The notes beneath the pieces were generated by a model that was not told the DNA's origin, ran no database searches, and was given only the letters and a program-made list of their open reading frames with translations. This document shows positions 26,751-35,041 of a DNA stretch of 56,236 nucleotides, in pieces. A program made the translations under genes and the position numbers. Source of the DNA: an uncultured Lachnospiraceae bacterium (GTDB taxonomy: Bacteria; Bacillota; Clostridia; Lachnospirales; Lachnospiraceae); assembly GCA_947627245.1 (NCBI GenBank), contig CANQVH010000017.1, forward strand, positions 1-56,236. The letters are read 5' to 3'. Each line of letters opens with the position of its first letter. Within the stretch, counting starts at the first letter, position 1.

Positions 26751-27689
26751 CTACAAAATAACAAAATTATTTATAATTTCTTGAAACTCATCAAAAGAAA
26801 TCATTCCATTCAAAATATAACGCCAGTTTCCATACTCAATCTCTGCAATGTAGGTTTCTTCTTCAATATCCAAATTAACCTCCCATATGTCTGCTTCCAG
26901 TCCGGCCTTATTTTTAATCGTCTTTCGGAAAGCTGGTTCATTGTCATACTTATAATAATAAACCCCTTCCTCACGTGCACTGATAATCGTTATATAAAAC
27001 AAATTATCTCGATAAGAATAAAATAAAGAAGAAGTATATTCGTTTGGAATATCGTATCCTTGATATTCCATCTCTTCTGGTAAATATGCCAAACAAATCG
27101 TCGGGCATTCCAGTTGCTTACTAATTTCTTCTATTGCATTTATCTCTTCGGTATCTTGATTCCGAACTATCTCCTCTTTCCCAACATAATCTGTATGCAC
27201 CATAAATCCTAATTCTGCCGTAAACCCATCCCAAAACTTTTGCACCAACCTCCGGTTCGCCTCGCTTGTCATGCTCGCCCCGAAGACCACCACAAGACAT
27301 GCCGCCGCCACACCGGCAACCTTGAAGACCTTCCTCCTGCGACGACGCTTCAGTGTCCTTGCTTCCTTCTTTTGCGTCAGCTCCCTGCCGAGCGCAAGCG
27401 CCTCCTGATCCTCCTTGGGCAGCCGCGCATAAAGAGCCTCCAAGGATTCTTCGTCCTCCTCCCACGCCCCGCGCTTTTTCAGCTCCTCCACGATCGCCTG
27501 ATACATTCCCTCCGGCGCTTTGACGTCCGCGAGATCCGGCCTCCGGTTCAGCTCCGCTTCAAGCTCGTCCGCCTCCCGGATCAGGCTTTCGCGCACATAG
27601 CTGTCCAGCTTCGGATCCTGCATTTCATCCTCATTTATATGAAAAGACATAATCTTTTTTTCGGTTTCTGTCTTCCTGTTTTCACTCAT
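26751..27689 (-). CDS. anti-sigma-factor-like membrane protein with C-terminal DUF4367
   Basis: The 312-residue protein has a charged cytoplasmic N-terminal region (1-115), an Arg/Lys patch KRRRRRKVFK, one membrane segment (VAGVAAACLVVVFGASM, about 122-138) and an extracellular C-terminal domain with CPTICLAYLPEEMEYQGYD and WEVNLDIEEETYIAEIEYG, typical of DUF4367. Such proteins commonly hold ECF sigma factors at the membrane. The ECF sigma gene lies 1.2 kb away, with murG in between on the other strand. The 3' half coding the extracellular domain is markedly more AT-rich than the 5' half. Start chosen at MSENRKT, preceded by GAAGGGAC. Confidence 0.8.
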   Translation of the reverse strand: MSENRKTETEKKIMSFHINEDEMQDPKLDSYVRESLIREADELEAELNRRPDLADVKAPEGMYQAIVEELKKRGAWEEDEESLEALYARLPKEDQEALALGRELTQKKEARTLKRRRRRKVFKVAGVAAACLVVVFGASMTSEANRRLVQKFWDGFTAELGFMVHTDYVGKEEIVRNQDTEEINAIEEISKQLECPTICLAYLPEEMEYQGYDIPNEYTSSLFYSYRDNLFYITIISAREEGVYYYKYDNEPAFRKTIKNKAGLEADIWEVNLDIEEETYIAEIEYGNWRYILNGMISFDEFQEIINNFVIL

Positions 27690-27705
27690 TGAATTAAGTC
27701 CCTTC

Positions 27706-27733
27706 TTGACTTTTCCCTGATAAACGATAAACT
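27706..27733 (+). promoter_or_regulatory. candidate promoter of murG
   Basis: TTGACT (27706-27711), a 16-bp spacer and TAAACT (27728-27733) precede the murG start by about 40 bp. The -10 is imperfect. Confidence 0.4.
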
Positions 27734-27775
27734 GTAAATGACAATCTTTCCAAATCATTCAATCCGGAGGAGCGT

Positions 27776-28840
27776 ATGAAGCGAATCATTCTCACCGGCG
27801 GCGGAACGGCCGGTCATGTCACTCCAAATATTGCACTGGTCCCGCGTCTGCGGGAGCTCGACTACGATATTCAATACATCGGTTCCTATGACGGAATCGA
27901 AAAAAAACTGATTGAAGAACTCGGCATCCCCTATTACGGGATCGCCTCGGGAAAGCTGCGCAGATACTTCGATCTCAAAAATTTCACGGATCCATTTCGC
28001 GTCGCGAAGGGATTCTTTCAGGCAAAAAAACTTCTGAAGCAGCTAAAGCCCGATCTCATTTTTTCCAAGGGCGGCTTCGTGACGGTTCCCGTCGTGCAGG
28101 CAGCCAAGGGACTTGGTATCCCTGTCGTCATCCACGAATCCGATATGACGCCGGGACTGGCGAATCGTCTCGCGATCCCTGCCGCGTCAAAGGTGTGCTG
28201 TAATTTCCCCGAAACAGTCTCCCTGCTGCCCGAGGGAAAGGCGGTCATGACCGGCTGCCCGATCCGGGAGGAGCTTCGCCGGGGCAATCGGCTCGCGGGT
28301 CTGAAATTCTGCGGCTTTACCGCCGACAAGCCGGTGCTTCTTATCATCGGCGGCAGTCTCGGCTCCGTCGCCGTGAACAACGCGATCCGCGGTATTCTTC
28401 CCGAGCTTTTGAAGACCTTTCAGGTCGTCCACCTGTGCGGAAGCGGCAATCTCGACGAATCCCTTGCGGGGACGCCCGGCTATGTACAGTATGAATACAT
28501 CAAGCAGGAGCTCGCGGATCTGTTTGCCCTCGCAGATATCGTCGTGTCAAGGGCCGGTGCCAATGCGATCTGCGAGCTGCTGGAGCTTCGCAAGCCGAAT
28601 CTCCTGATCCCGTTATCCGCCGCCGCCAGCCGGGGCGACCAGATCCTCAACGCGAAATCCTTCCAGAAGCAGGGCTTCAGCATCATGCTCGAGGAAGAAC
28701 AGATTACCCCTGAGCTTCTTACAGGCAAGATCATGGAATTATACAAGAACCGTCAAAGCTATATCGCGGCCATGGAGAAGAGCAACGCGAGCAACGCCGT
28801 CGCCGCGATTACAGCCTTATTTGAAGAGCTCACAAAATAA
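27776..28840 (+). CDS. murG: UDP-GlcNAc:MurNAc-pentapeptide-undecaprenol GlcNAc transferase
   Basis: This 354-residue GT28 glycosyltransferase adds GlcNAc to lipid I to make lipid II at the inner face of the membrane. The N-terminal GGGTAGHVTPNIAL (residues 8-21), FSKGGFVTVPVVQAA near 97, IHESDMTPGLANRLA near 121, GGSLGS near 192 and VSRAGANAICELLEL near 257 are all present. The start has CCGGAGGAG at 6 bp. It stands apart from the usual mra/mur/fts cluster and is flanked by regulatory genes on the other strand. It may be the only murG or a second copy; the window cannot tell. Confidence 0.95.
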   Translation: MKRIILTGGGTAGHVTPNIALVPRLRELDYDIQYIGSYDGIEKKLIEELGIPYYGIASGKLRRYFDLKNFTDPFRVAKGFFQAKKLLKQLKPDLIFSKGGFVTVPVVQAAKGLGIPVVIHESDMTPGLANRLAIPAASKVCCNFPETVSLLPEGKAVMTGCPIREELRRGNRLAGLKFCGFTADKPVLLIIGGSLGSVAVNNAIRGILPELLKTFQVVHLCGSGNLDESLAGTPGYVQYEYIKQELADLFALADIVVSRAGANAICELLELRKPNLLIPLSAAASRGDQILNAKSFQKQGFSIMLEEEQITPELLTGKIMELYKNRQSYIAAMEKSNASNAVAAITALFEELTK

Positions 28841-28853
28841 ATCCAAATAATTT

Positions 28854-28913
28854 GCGGATAGGCCTCCTTACCATGCAGCGCCGCTGCCCTGAAGGGTAAG
28901 GGGACATATCCGC
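28854..28913. repeat. long imperfect hairpin between murG and the sigma-factor gene
   Basis: GCGGATA (28854-28860) pairs with TATCCGC (28907-28913), CCTTACC (28866-28872) with GGTAAGG (28895-28901) and GCAGC with GCTGC around a three-base loop. It sits where the two genes converge and may serve as a terminator in both directions although no long T-run follows. Confidence 0.55.
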
Positions 28914-28922
28914 ACCGGGACG

Positions 28923-29447
28923 TTACCGATCTCTGTATTCGTCCCCGAATTTTTTCTTGATAAACAGTCTCGCACGATACAGCCTTGCGCGCAGGACCGT
29001 CTCCGGAACCTTGAGTCTGCTCGCCATCTCGGCATAGGACAACCCTTCCACACAGTTCATGAACAGCACCTCAAACCATTGCGGGTTCGCTGCTTTCACC
29101 GTGCGCAGAACTCTTCCCATCAGATCAAGATTATCAAGCCGAACCTCCGAATGTTCCGGCTCTTCTTCTACCGCAATATTGCCGATCTCCGTTTCCGTCG
29201 TGTCCGTAACGACCTCCCTTTGTCTTGACGCTTTTCTGAAATAGTCGATGATCGCATGTTTCGTACAACGGATCAGCCACGCCTTGGTCAAGTCCTCCGA
29301 CACATTCTCCATATTGAGATAAAAGGAAATAAATACCTGCTGGCATATCTCCTCCGCATCGTGATAACTGCCTGTCTTGTCCTTGGCAATTTTCATGATG
29401 AGATCCCTATATCTCAAAAAGTATTCCTCGAATTTCTCATTTTTCAT
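28923..29447 (-). CDS. ECF-type RNA polymerase sigma factor
   Basis: This is a 174-residue group 4 sigma factor. Region 2 spans about 1-85 (YRDLIMKIAKDKTGSYHDAEEICQ cut short here as AEEICQQVFI, then KAWLIRCTKHAIIDYFRK for -10 recognition). Region 4 spans about 110-170 (WFEVLFMNCVEGLSYAEMAS and VPETVLRARLYRARLFIKKK for -35 recognition). AAGGAC precedes the ATG. A membrane-bound DUF4367 protein 1.2 kb away is the natural candidate for its anti-sigma factor. The promoters it controls are not evident. Confidence 0.92.
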   Translation of the reverse strand: MKNEKFEEYFLRYRDLIMKIAKDKTGSYHDAEEICQQVFISFYLNMENVSEDLTKAWLIRCTKHAIIDYFRKASRQREVVTDTTETEIGNIAVEEEPEHSEVRLDNLDLMGRVLRTVKAANPQWFEVLFMNCVEGLSYAEMASRLKVPETVLRARLYRARLFIKKKFGDEYRDR

Positions 29448-29492
29448 TTCTTTGTCCTTAGTAATTTTATCTTTGGTAATGTCTTTGCTGCG

Positions 29493-29894
29493 TTAAAATA
29501 AATTGAGGATCTTTTCTTTGTCCGCGTCTGTCAGCGTACCGGGCTTCCATTTCACGTTCACGGTATCGCCCTCATAGCGCGGGATCAGATGCATATGGAA
29601 ATGAAATACCGTCTGCCCGGCGGCCTCTCCGTTGTTCTGGACCACGTTGAGCCCGTCCGCATTCAGCCCGTCCTTCAGCTTTCCCGAAATCCTTTTTGCG
29701 AGAACAAGCGCTTTCGCGGCTGTCTCATCCGGAAGCTCAAACAGATTCGCGGCATGCGCCTTAGGGAGAATCAGCGCATGTCCCAGAGCAGCCGGATTCA
29801 GATCAAGGATCACGCGAAAATCCTCGTCCTCGTACAGCGTTGCCGATGGAATTTCTCCGTTCGCAATTTTGCAGAAAATACAATGATCAGCCAT
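29493..29894 (-). CDS. HIT family nucleotide hydrolase/transferase
   Basis: This 133-residue histidine-triad protein has CIFCKIANGEIPSATLYED at the N-terminus with two zinc-type cysteines, GHALILPKAHA near 38 and the active-site triad HFHMHLIPR near 97-105. HIT proteins hydrolyse nucleoside phosphoramidates, AMP-lysine or dinucleoside polyphosphates. GAAGGAG precedes the ATG. It is divergent from the small histidine kinase. Cellular substrate unknown. Confidence 0.94.
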   Translation of the reverse strand: MADHCIFCKIANGEIPSATLYEDEDFRVILDLNPAALGHALILPKAHAANLFELPDETAAKALVLAKRISGKLKDGLNADGLNVVQNNGEAAGQTVFHFHMHLIPRYEGDTVNVKWKPGTLTDADKEKILNLF

Positions 29895-29980
29895 AATCTT
29901 CTCCTTCCGAATTTATTCTGAGCAATTACATACATATTCATATTCTAAAAATTTTGTCGAAAAAAGTCAACCAATTCTCG

Positions 29981-30009
29981 TTGATTTTTCTCTTCCGTAA
30001 TGCTACACT
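29981..30009 (+). promoter_or_regulatory. promoter of the small histidine kinase gene
   Basis: TTGATT (29981-29986), a 17-bp spacer and TACACT (30004-30009) with a TGC extended -10 lie 50 bp before the ATG at 30059. Confidence 0.55.
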
Positions 30010-30058
30010 TTGTATTATTTTCAGATAATAATATTTCATTCAAACAGGGGGTTTGCAG

Positions 30059-30892
30059 ATGCAAAATAATGAATATATATCCAAATTTTCGCATGAACTG
30101 AGAAATCCTCTGACCCTGATCTACAGCTCCATGCAACTGCTTGAAAAAGAATGCCCCGCGGTTCGTGATTCGGAGCTTTGGGCGCAGATCCGAAAAGATA
30201 TGCTCGATGTGATTCAACTATTGAAGGACATGTCCGCCCCGTTTGGCAAGCTTCAAACGGCGCCCTTGGACATCTCGGAATTTTTGTCCGGACTCTCCGC
30301 CTCCTTCGCGCCTTCTATGGAAATGCGCGGGATCGACTTTGTCACAGAACTGCCGGACACGCTCTCCGGGCTTACCCTTACGGCGGACGGACAAAAGCTT
30401 CGGCAGGCCGTCACAAATCTGGTGCTCAACGCGGCGGACGCTGTCTCCAATCATCCCTCTGAGAAATACGATACTAAAGATAGGATTAGCACTTCCGGCA
30501 TGTCTGACACCCTTGACAAGTTCGACGATTCCGGCATGACCCACATTCCTGATAAGACTGGCACTCCCAACAAGTCCGGCGCTCTCGACATGTCTGATAC
30601 TCCCGAAAATTCCATAGTTCCCGGCAGGATCGTCCTGTCCGCCGACTGCGACGGCTCAACCGTGTCGATCCACGTCCGCGACAACGGCCCCGGCATCCCA
30701 CAGGAATACCTCGCCGACTTGTTTGAACCGTTCGTGACGCACAAAAAAGGCGGCACCGGGCTCGGCCTCAGCGTCTCGCAGATCATCGCCGAACAACACG
30801 GCGGGCAGCTCTCGGTAGACACCTGCGCGGACAATCTCCCGACCTACACAGATTTCTGTCTGACGATTCCTATCGGCAACACAAATGTCTGA
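30059..30892 (+). CDS. soluble sensor-less histidine kinase with low-complexity insertion
   Basis: The 277-residue protein has HisKA with ISKFSHELRNPLTLIYSSMQ (His near 12) at its very N-terminus and HATPase with LRQAVTNLVLNAADAV (N box), RDNGPGIPQEYL (G1) and GTGLGLSVSQII (G2). There is no sensor or membrane segment. Between the N and G1 boxes about 45 extra Ser/Thr/Asp/Pro residues form imperfect repeats (SGMSDT, SGMTHI, SGALDMSDT). I use the ATG at 30059, seven bases after GGGGG; a TTG two codons upstream is less likely. No response regulator is adjacent. Confidence 0.88.
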   Translation: MQNNEYISKFSHELRNPLTLIYSSMQLLEKECPAVRDSELWAQIRKDMLDVIQLLKDMSAPFGKLQTAPLDISEFLSGLSASFAPSMEMRGIDFVTELPDTLSGLTLTADGQKLRQAVTNLVLNAADAVSNHPSEKYDTKDRISTSGMSDTLDKFDDSGMTHIPDKTGTPNKSGALDMSDTPENSIVPGRIVLSADCDGSTVSIHVRDNGPGIPQEYLADLFEPFVTHKKGGTGLGLSVSQIIAEQHGGQLSVDTCADNLPTYTDFCLTIPIGNTNV

Positions 30893-30906
30893 CTCTATTC
30901 ACTGAT

Positions 30907-31027
30907 CGCCTGATGACATGGCAAGCAAACGCCGGTTCTCTGATCCTATTCGCTTCCTGCAGGCACCGCCTGATAACGTGGCGAGCAAGCTCCGGTTCTC
31001 TGATCCTATTCGCTCTCCTGCAGGCGA
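30907..31027. repeat. 60-bp tandem duplication at the 3' end of the rhomboid gene
   Basis: Two copies of about 60 bp (30907-30966 and 30967-31027) begin CGCCTGATRACRTGGC and share CGGTTCTCTGATCCTATTCG. Copy 2 runs into the last codons of the rhomboid gene, so copy 1 looks like a duplicated gene tail. Confidence 0.9.
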
Positions 31028-31623
31028 CCGCCTTTTCCAAAGCAGAGCACAAGCGCCAGCACAAAACCCGATACGAGTCCGCCGATGTGCGCGCAGTTAT
31101 CCACCCCGCCTGCAGTCACCCCCTGCAATACGGAAAGCACCGCCATAAGGATCAGCCGTCGTCCGGAGTATTCCCCCAGACGGCCCCTGTTCCTGAGCAC
31201 AAGCCAGATCAACGCGCCGATCACCGCAAATACTGCGCCCGATGCCCCCGCGGACACCGCAAAATCTCCGGAGCGAAACGCAAACCAGACCGACACGATA
31301 TTTCCGATGATCCCGCCTCCCAGATAGATCAGCAAGTACCGAAGCTTTCCGACGCACTGCTCCAGCATATCTCCCAGAAAGATCAGAACCAACATGTTGT
31401 TGAAAATATGATCGATCCCAAAATGAAGAAACATGGAGGTCACCAGCCGATAATATTCCCCTTCTCTCACCAGCGGAGCAAAATCCGCTCCGTGCTCCAG
31501 CATAAACTGCGTATTCTCCGTGTCTCCCAGAATACTGAGCACCACGAAGACAACGATGTTCGCCGCAACAATGATCAGATTCATCTTCTGTCTGGAATCG
31601 ATAAAATCTCTGAGCTCCTGCAT
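31006..31623 (-). CDS. rhomboid family intramembrane serine protease
   Basis: A 205-residue polytopic protein with six hydrophobic segments. The catalytic Ser lies in SAGASGAVFAVIGALI (GxSG, about residue 132) and the catalytic His in NCAHIGGLVSGFVLAL (about 182). SMFLHFGIDHIFNNMLVL near 65 is the conserved HxxxN region. Rhomboids cut single-pass membrane proteins within the bilayer. AAAGGAG precedes the ATG. The C-terminal tail KGGRLQESE overlaps a tandem DNA duplication. Confidence 0.93.
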   Translation of the reverse strand: MQELRDFIDSRQKMNLIIVAANIVVFVVLSILGDTENTQFMLEHGADFAPLVREGEYYRLVTSMFLHFGIDHIFNNMLVLIFLGDMLEQCVGKLRYLLIYLGGGIIGNIVSVWFAFRSGDFAVSAGASGAVFAVIGALIWLVLRNRGRLGEYSGRRLILMAVLSVLQGVTAGGVDNCAHIGGLVSGFVLALVLCFGKGGRLQESE

Positions 31624-31862
31624 TCTTCTCTCCTTTTGACCCTGTCCTGACCCTCCCGGCTCTGCCTTTCCAGTTCTTCCCTTTGAACTCTGTCCTTGAA
31701 CTTTGTCTTTCGACTTATGTCTTTTGGGCCTCGTCCTTTCGGGTCTTGCAGTCTTACTATACTCCTTCCGATTTTGTCTTTCAAGCGCCGGCGCAGGTTT
31801 TTATTGCATTTGCGCCGCAATTAGAGTATGATGCAGAAAGAAACTGCAGAACGGAGAATTTC

Positions 31863-32687
31863 ATGAGTGATACCGCATATATCAAACTGATCGAAGAAAT
31901 CTCGCTGAACGCGTGGCCGTCTCATAAGATGGAGCTCTACGACGGATGGCTGATCCGGTTTTCCCACAATTATACGCACCGCACGAACAGTGTGACGCAG
32001 GTGGGCGCATCTCTCATTCCCGTGGAGGAGAAGATCGCATACTGCGAGGAAATTTACAGAAATTATCATACCCCGTCTATTTTCAAGATCAGCCCGCTGA
32101 TCGATCCGGACTTTGACAGGCTACTTGAAAAGAAGGGTTATGAGATTCAGCACACGACCGAAGTCATGACTATGGATTTTTCCGACCTCCGGCCCTATCC
32201 GGCCGTATCGGCGGAATATGAATACTATGGGAGAAATTCCGGTCTCCCCTCCTTCGTAGTCTATCCCGGGGACGTGATCGTCCAACTGCAGGACCGCATC
32301 ACGGAGGAATGGATCCATGCCCTGTTCCGGCTGAACGGAACGACAAACCCGACGCTGCGCCGCATCGTGCCGTCTATGTTCAAGGCGATTCCCAAGGAGA
32401 CGATCGTCGCGGGCATCGAGATCGACGGGCGCATGGTCGCTTCCGGACTCGGCATCGTAGACCGGGACCACGTCGGTCTGTATGCGGTCTATGTCGACGC
32501 CAGTTGCCGACACAAGGGCTTTGCAAAGGGCATCTGCAGTACGATCCTCACGGAAGCTCAGAAAAAGGGGGTCTCCCGCGCGTATCTCCAAGTCGTGCAG
32601 GGAAATACCTATGCGCATCAGCTCTACACATCCCTCGGCTTCCGCGACCTGTACACTTACTGGTTTCGCGTCAAGGGAAACGCATAG
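31863..32687 (+). CDS. GNAT family N-acetyltransferase
   Basis: The 274-residue protein has an N-terminal extension and a C-terminal GNAT domain. VGLYAVYVDASCRHKGFAKG (about 202-221) is strand 4 and the acetyl-CoA pyrophosphate-binding loop, and AYLQVVQGNTYAHQLYTSLG near 240 is the family end motif. The opening PSHKMELYDGWLIRFS resembles the two-domain group. I start at the ATG after ACGGAG; earlier in-frame codons have no ribosome binding site. Acceptor unknown. It converges on the FHA-protein gene. Confidence 0.9.
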   Translation: MSDTAYIKLIEEISLNAWPSHKMELYDGWLIRFSHNYTHRTNSVTQVGASLIPVEEKIAYCEEIYRNYHTPSIFKISPLIDPDFDRLLEKKGYEIQHTTEVMTMDFSDLRPYPAVSAEYEYYGRNSGLPSFVVYPGDVIVQLQDRITEEWIHALFRLNGTTNPTLRRIVPSMFKAIPKETIVAGIEIDGRMVASGLGIVDRDHVGLYAVYVDASCRHKGFAKGICSTILTEAQKKGVSRAYLQVVQGNTYAHQLYTSLGFRDLYTYWFRVKGNA

Positions 32688-32692
32688 CAGTC

Positions 32693-34051
32693 TCAGCCCT
32701 TTTCGGACGGGCGCAGGACTGCCCGATACCTGATCTCCGCAAACGAGATTTCATCTCCCTGCACGAACCGGCATTCCTCCTGCGGGCGGAGTCGTTTCCC
32801 GTTGCAGAAGGTGCCGTTCCTGCTGTTCTGATCTTTCACATAATAGTTTCCGTCGCGGCATTCCAGCCGGGCGTGTCTTCTGCTTACCGTAGGAGAGTCC
32901 AGAATTATGTCGGACTCTCCTTTTATTTTTCCGACATAGACGGGAGACGTACCGATCCGGATGTCCTGTCCGGATATCCCATCCGCCCCTCCGTGGATGC
33001 AAACCAGACAGATACCCGCCTGCTCCTGTTCGGGAACAAGGCATCTCGTCTCCTCGATCACCGATGTTTCCTCCGGCGCCTCATACATCTCCTCCCGGAG
33101 CATCCGGTACATTTCATCGTCTTCCTCTGCGACCCATCGGTTTTCCTTTTTCTTCTCTTTTGAATTTCTCCAGAACTTATTAACCAGAGCTTCCACCGAG
33201 ATCAGCAGAAAGAAAAGACCTCCCGCCTCCGTGATCGTGAGCAGCCCAAAATAATACGCGATTTCCAGCGCCGCCAACAGAAACAAGGCTGACAGAAGCA
33301 CCGCCGGGTGAATGATCTGAAAGAATCGCTCCGCCTTTCCCTGCGGACGCTTTTTTCTCTCGCGGTGCGTCACTTCATAGGATTCCGGATCATCCTCCGT
33401 CACTCCTTTTCTGTCATCCATTGCAAACTCCCGCTCAAAATCCTGCTGATATCCGCTATAAACAGGGACTGCGTCCTCCCGCGTCTCCTGCTCCTTTGTC
33501 CTGTTCTCCCGCGCTTCCTCCGCTGACAAAATTTCCTTCAGCGTCTTCTGAAGACTGAAATTCTCTTCCATCGCTTTCTGATAGAATCCATACCCGAGCG
33601 CAACCGCCTGCTGCTCTCTGTGATCCAACTTCTTCAGAATAAACTCTGCGAGCAAAGAGATCGGATATCTTCCCGCGCTTCCCGGCAGATAACAAAGCTG
33701 CACCTTGCGGCGCTCCGGATCAACATACAGATATTCCGGATCAAACACCAACTGCGCGGGATCCAGCAGAAATTTCTGCATCGATTCCAATACGTCACGG
33801 ATCTCCGCAAGCAGAAAAAAGATGTCCTCATATCCTGCTTTTTTCTTTTCAAAAATACTTTCCAGCGTCTGCTTTGACGTGATCTCGTAGTGAAGATACA
33901 GAACCCCGTTTTTTCTGGCGCTGTGAAAGGGCAGCAGCCCCGAAATCTGATTTTGCTCCGCCATTCGAAGCTGATAATCATCTTCCTCCGCCTCCGGCGC
34001 TTCCAGAATCAAATAGTTGTTCTGCAGATCTCTTTTATATTCCGCGTTCAC
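32693..34051 (-). CDS. FHA-domain membrane protein with N-terminal DUF6382-like region (Tad locus)
   Basis: The 452-residue protein starts at GTG with GGAGGAGA in front, overlapping the TadE stop by 4 bp. Residues 1-170 resemble the DUF6382 region found in clostridial Tad FHA proteins. Two membrane segments lie near 255-300, and a phosphothreonine-binding FHA domain near 375-440 shows VYVGKI, SRRHARLE and NSRNGTFCNGKRL. It probably recruits phosphorylated partners to the pilus machine. It is the last gene of the Tad remnant. The gene-end spacing to the GNAT gene is 5 bp. Confidence 0.88.
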   Translation of the reverse strand: MNAEYKRDLQNNYLILEAPEAEEDDYQLRMAEQNQISGLLPFHSARKNGVLYLHYEITSKQTLESIFEKKKAGYEDIFFLLAEIRDVLESMQKFLLDPAQLVFDPEYLYVDPERRKVQLCYLPGSAGRYPISLLAEFILKKLDHREQQAVALGYGFYQKAMEENFSLQKTLKEILSAEEARENRTKEQETREDAVPVYSGYQQDFEREFAMDDRKGVTEDDPESYEVTHRERKKRPQGKAERFFQIIHPAVLLSALFLLAALEIAYYFGLLTITEAGGLFFLLISVEALVNKFWRNSKEKKKENRWVAEEDDEMYRMLREEMYEAPEETSVIEETRCLVPEQEQAGICLVCIHGGADGISGQDIRIGTSPVYVGKIKGESDIILDSPTVSRRHARLECRDGNYYVKDQNSRNGTFCNGKRLRPQEECRFVQGDEISFAEIRYRAVLRPSEKG

Positions 34052-34503
34052 TGGTCTCCTCCGGTCAGAAGCTCTCCCGCTCCTTTTATTATTCTTATTG
34101 TGTCTGCCGGATCCATGATCTTGCAGGTCCACGACTTTCGGGCTTCCAGTTTGCCCTCCGCCAGATATTTCGCCGCAAATCCGGGAACCGGATACTCTGC
34201 GTTCCACAATACGGTGATCTCCTTTTTGCCCGTCGCCGCGTTTCCGTTCAGATTCCGACTCCCGAGAAACCGGCCCGCTTCTATGCCTCCCACGACCTTC
34301 TGCACCGCTTCCTCTCGCTCCTCATCCGTCGCAAAATTGCTCCCCACGGCCGCCGCCTCGCACACCATCGCCTGCAGCGTCGCCCGGTCGTGGATATAGA
34401 ACGTACAGAAGATCAAAGCCGCAAGGACAAACATGATTATCGTGATCACAAGCGACGCTTCCACCGTATAGCTGCCTTTCAGATAATTTTTCTTCAACTT
34501 CAC
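34048..34503 (-). CDS. TadE-like pilus assembly protein
   Basis: The 151-residue minor pilin-like protein starts at GTG with AGGGG five bases upstream. The N-terminal GSYTVEASLVITIIMFVLAAL (split here as GSYTVEAS and LVITIIMFVLAALIFC, residues 10-33) is the typical TadE/TadG processing and membrane region with conserved Glu. The remainder is a soluble pilin-like domain. It lies between prepilin peptidase and the FHA protein with tight spacing. Confidence 0.85.
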   Translation of the reverse strand: MKLKKNYLKGSYTVEASLVITIIMFVLAALIFCTFYIHDRATLQAMVCEAAAVGSNFATDEEREEAVQKVVGGIEAGRFLGSRNLNGNAATGKKEITVLWNAEYPVPGFAAKYLAEGKLEARKSWTCKIMDPADTIRIIKGAGELLTGGDQ

Positions 34504-34523
34504 TCAACCCCTCTCATTTTTTC

Positions 34524-34958
34524 TCACAGTTGCGCGCCCGCCGCCATTCCCCAGTAAACAATCGCGCCGAGCAGCAAAAACGGGACAAACGGAATCTCTT
34601 TTTTTCGCCCTGCCCTGCGGGTCACAAGCAATCCGGCGGCACAAAGTCCCGACAGAAAAAACGCGACAAACAGGATCATCATGCACGGCTGCAGTCCCAG
34701 CGAAAGTCCGCATCCGACCACCAGAGCGCTGTCCCCGTATCCCAGCCCCTGCCGGCTGATCCATGATACCAGAAAACAAAACGCGCCCGGTAGCAACCCG
34801 CTCACCAACGACATAATTCCGGCTGTATGCCCCACCGCATGTCCCAATAGCGCCAGCACAAAATATCCCGCGATAACGGTCTTATAGATTTTTCGGTTTT
34901 TCAGATCTGTGACGGCGCAGGTCAGCAGAACCGCTCCCGTCAATATGTTCTGATACAT
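34524..34958 (-). CDS. A24 prepilin peptidase (TadV/CpaA type)
   Basis: This 144-residue polytopic aspartyl protease lacks the methylase domain, as in Tad systems. The two catalytic aspartates lie in CAVTDLKNRKIY (about 17) and LGYGDSALVVG (GxGD, about 70). It cleaves Flp prepilin and TadE-type leaders at the membrane. The start MYQNILTG is preceded by GGGA about 9 bp upstream; in-frame residues further upstream overlap the tail region of the preceding gene and are not needed. Confidence 0.88.
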   Translation of the reverse strand: MYQNILTGAVLLTCAVTDLKNRKIYKTVIAGYFVLALLGHAVGHTAGIMSLVSGLLPGAFCFLVSWISRQGLGYGDSALVVGCGLSLGLQPCMMILFVAFFLSGLCAAGLLVTRRAGRKKEIPFVPFLLLGAIVYWGMAAGAQL

Positions 34959-35041
34959 GATCGAATCGTCCCTTTCCAAAATCTCGTTTCTATTTCGTAT
35001 AGCCCGGATCAAGCCGCACTTTGACTTTTCATCGAGCCGCT

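Noticed and set aside
30870..31064. Minus-strand frame with repeated peptide units at the rhomboid 3' end
   Set aside because: The repeated residues only reflect the DNA duplication; no start signal.
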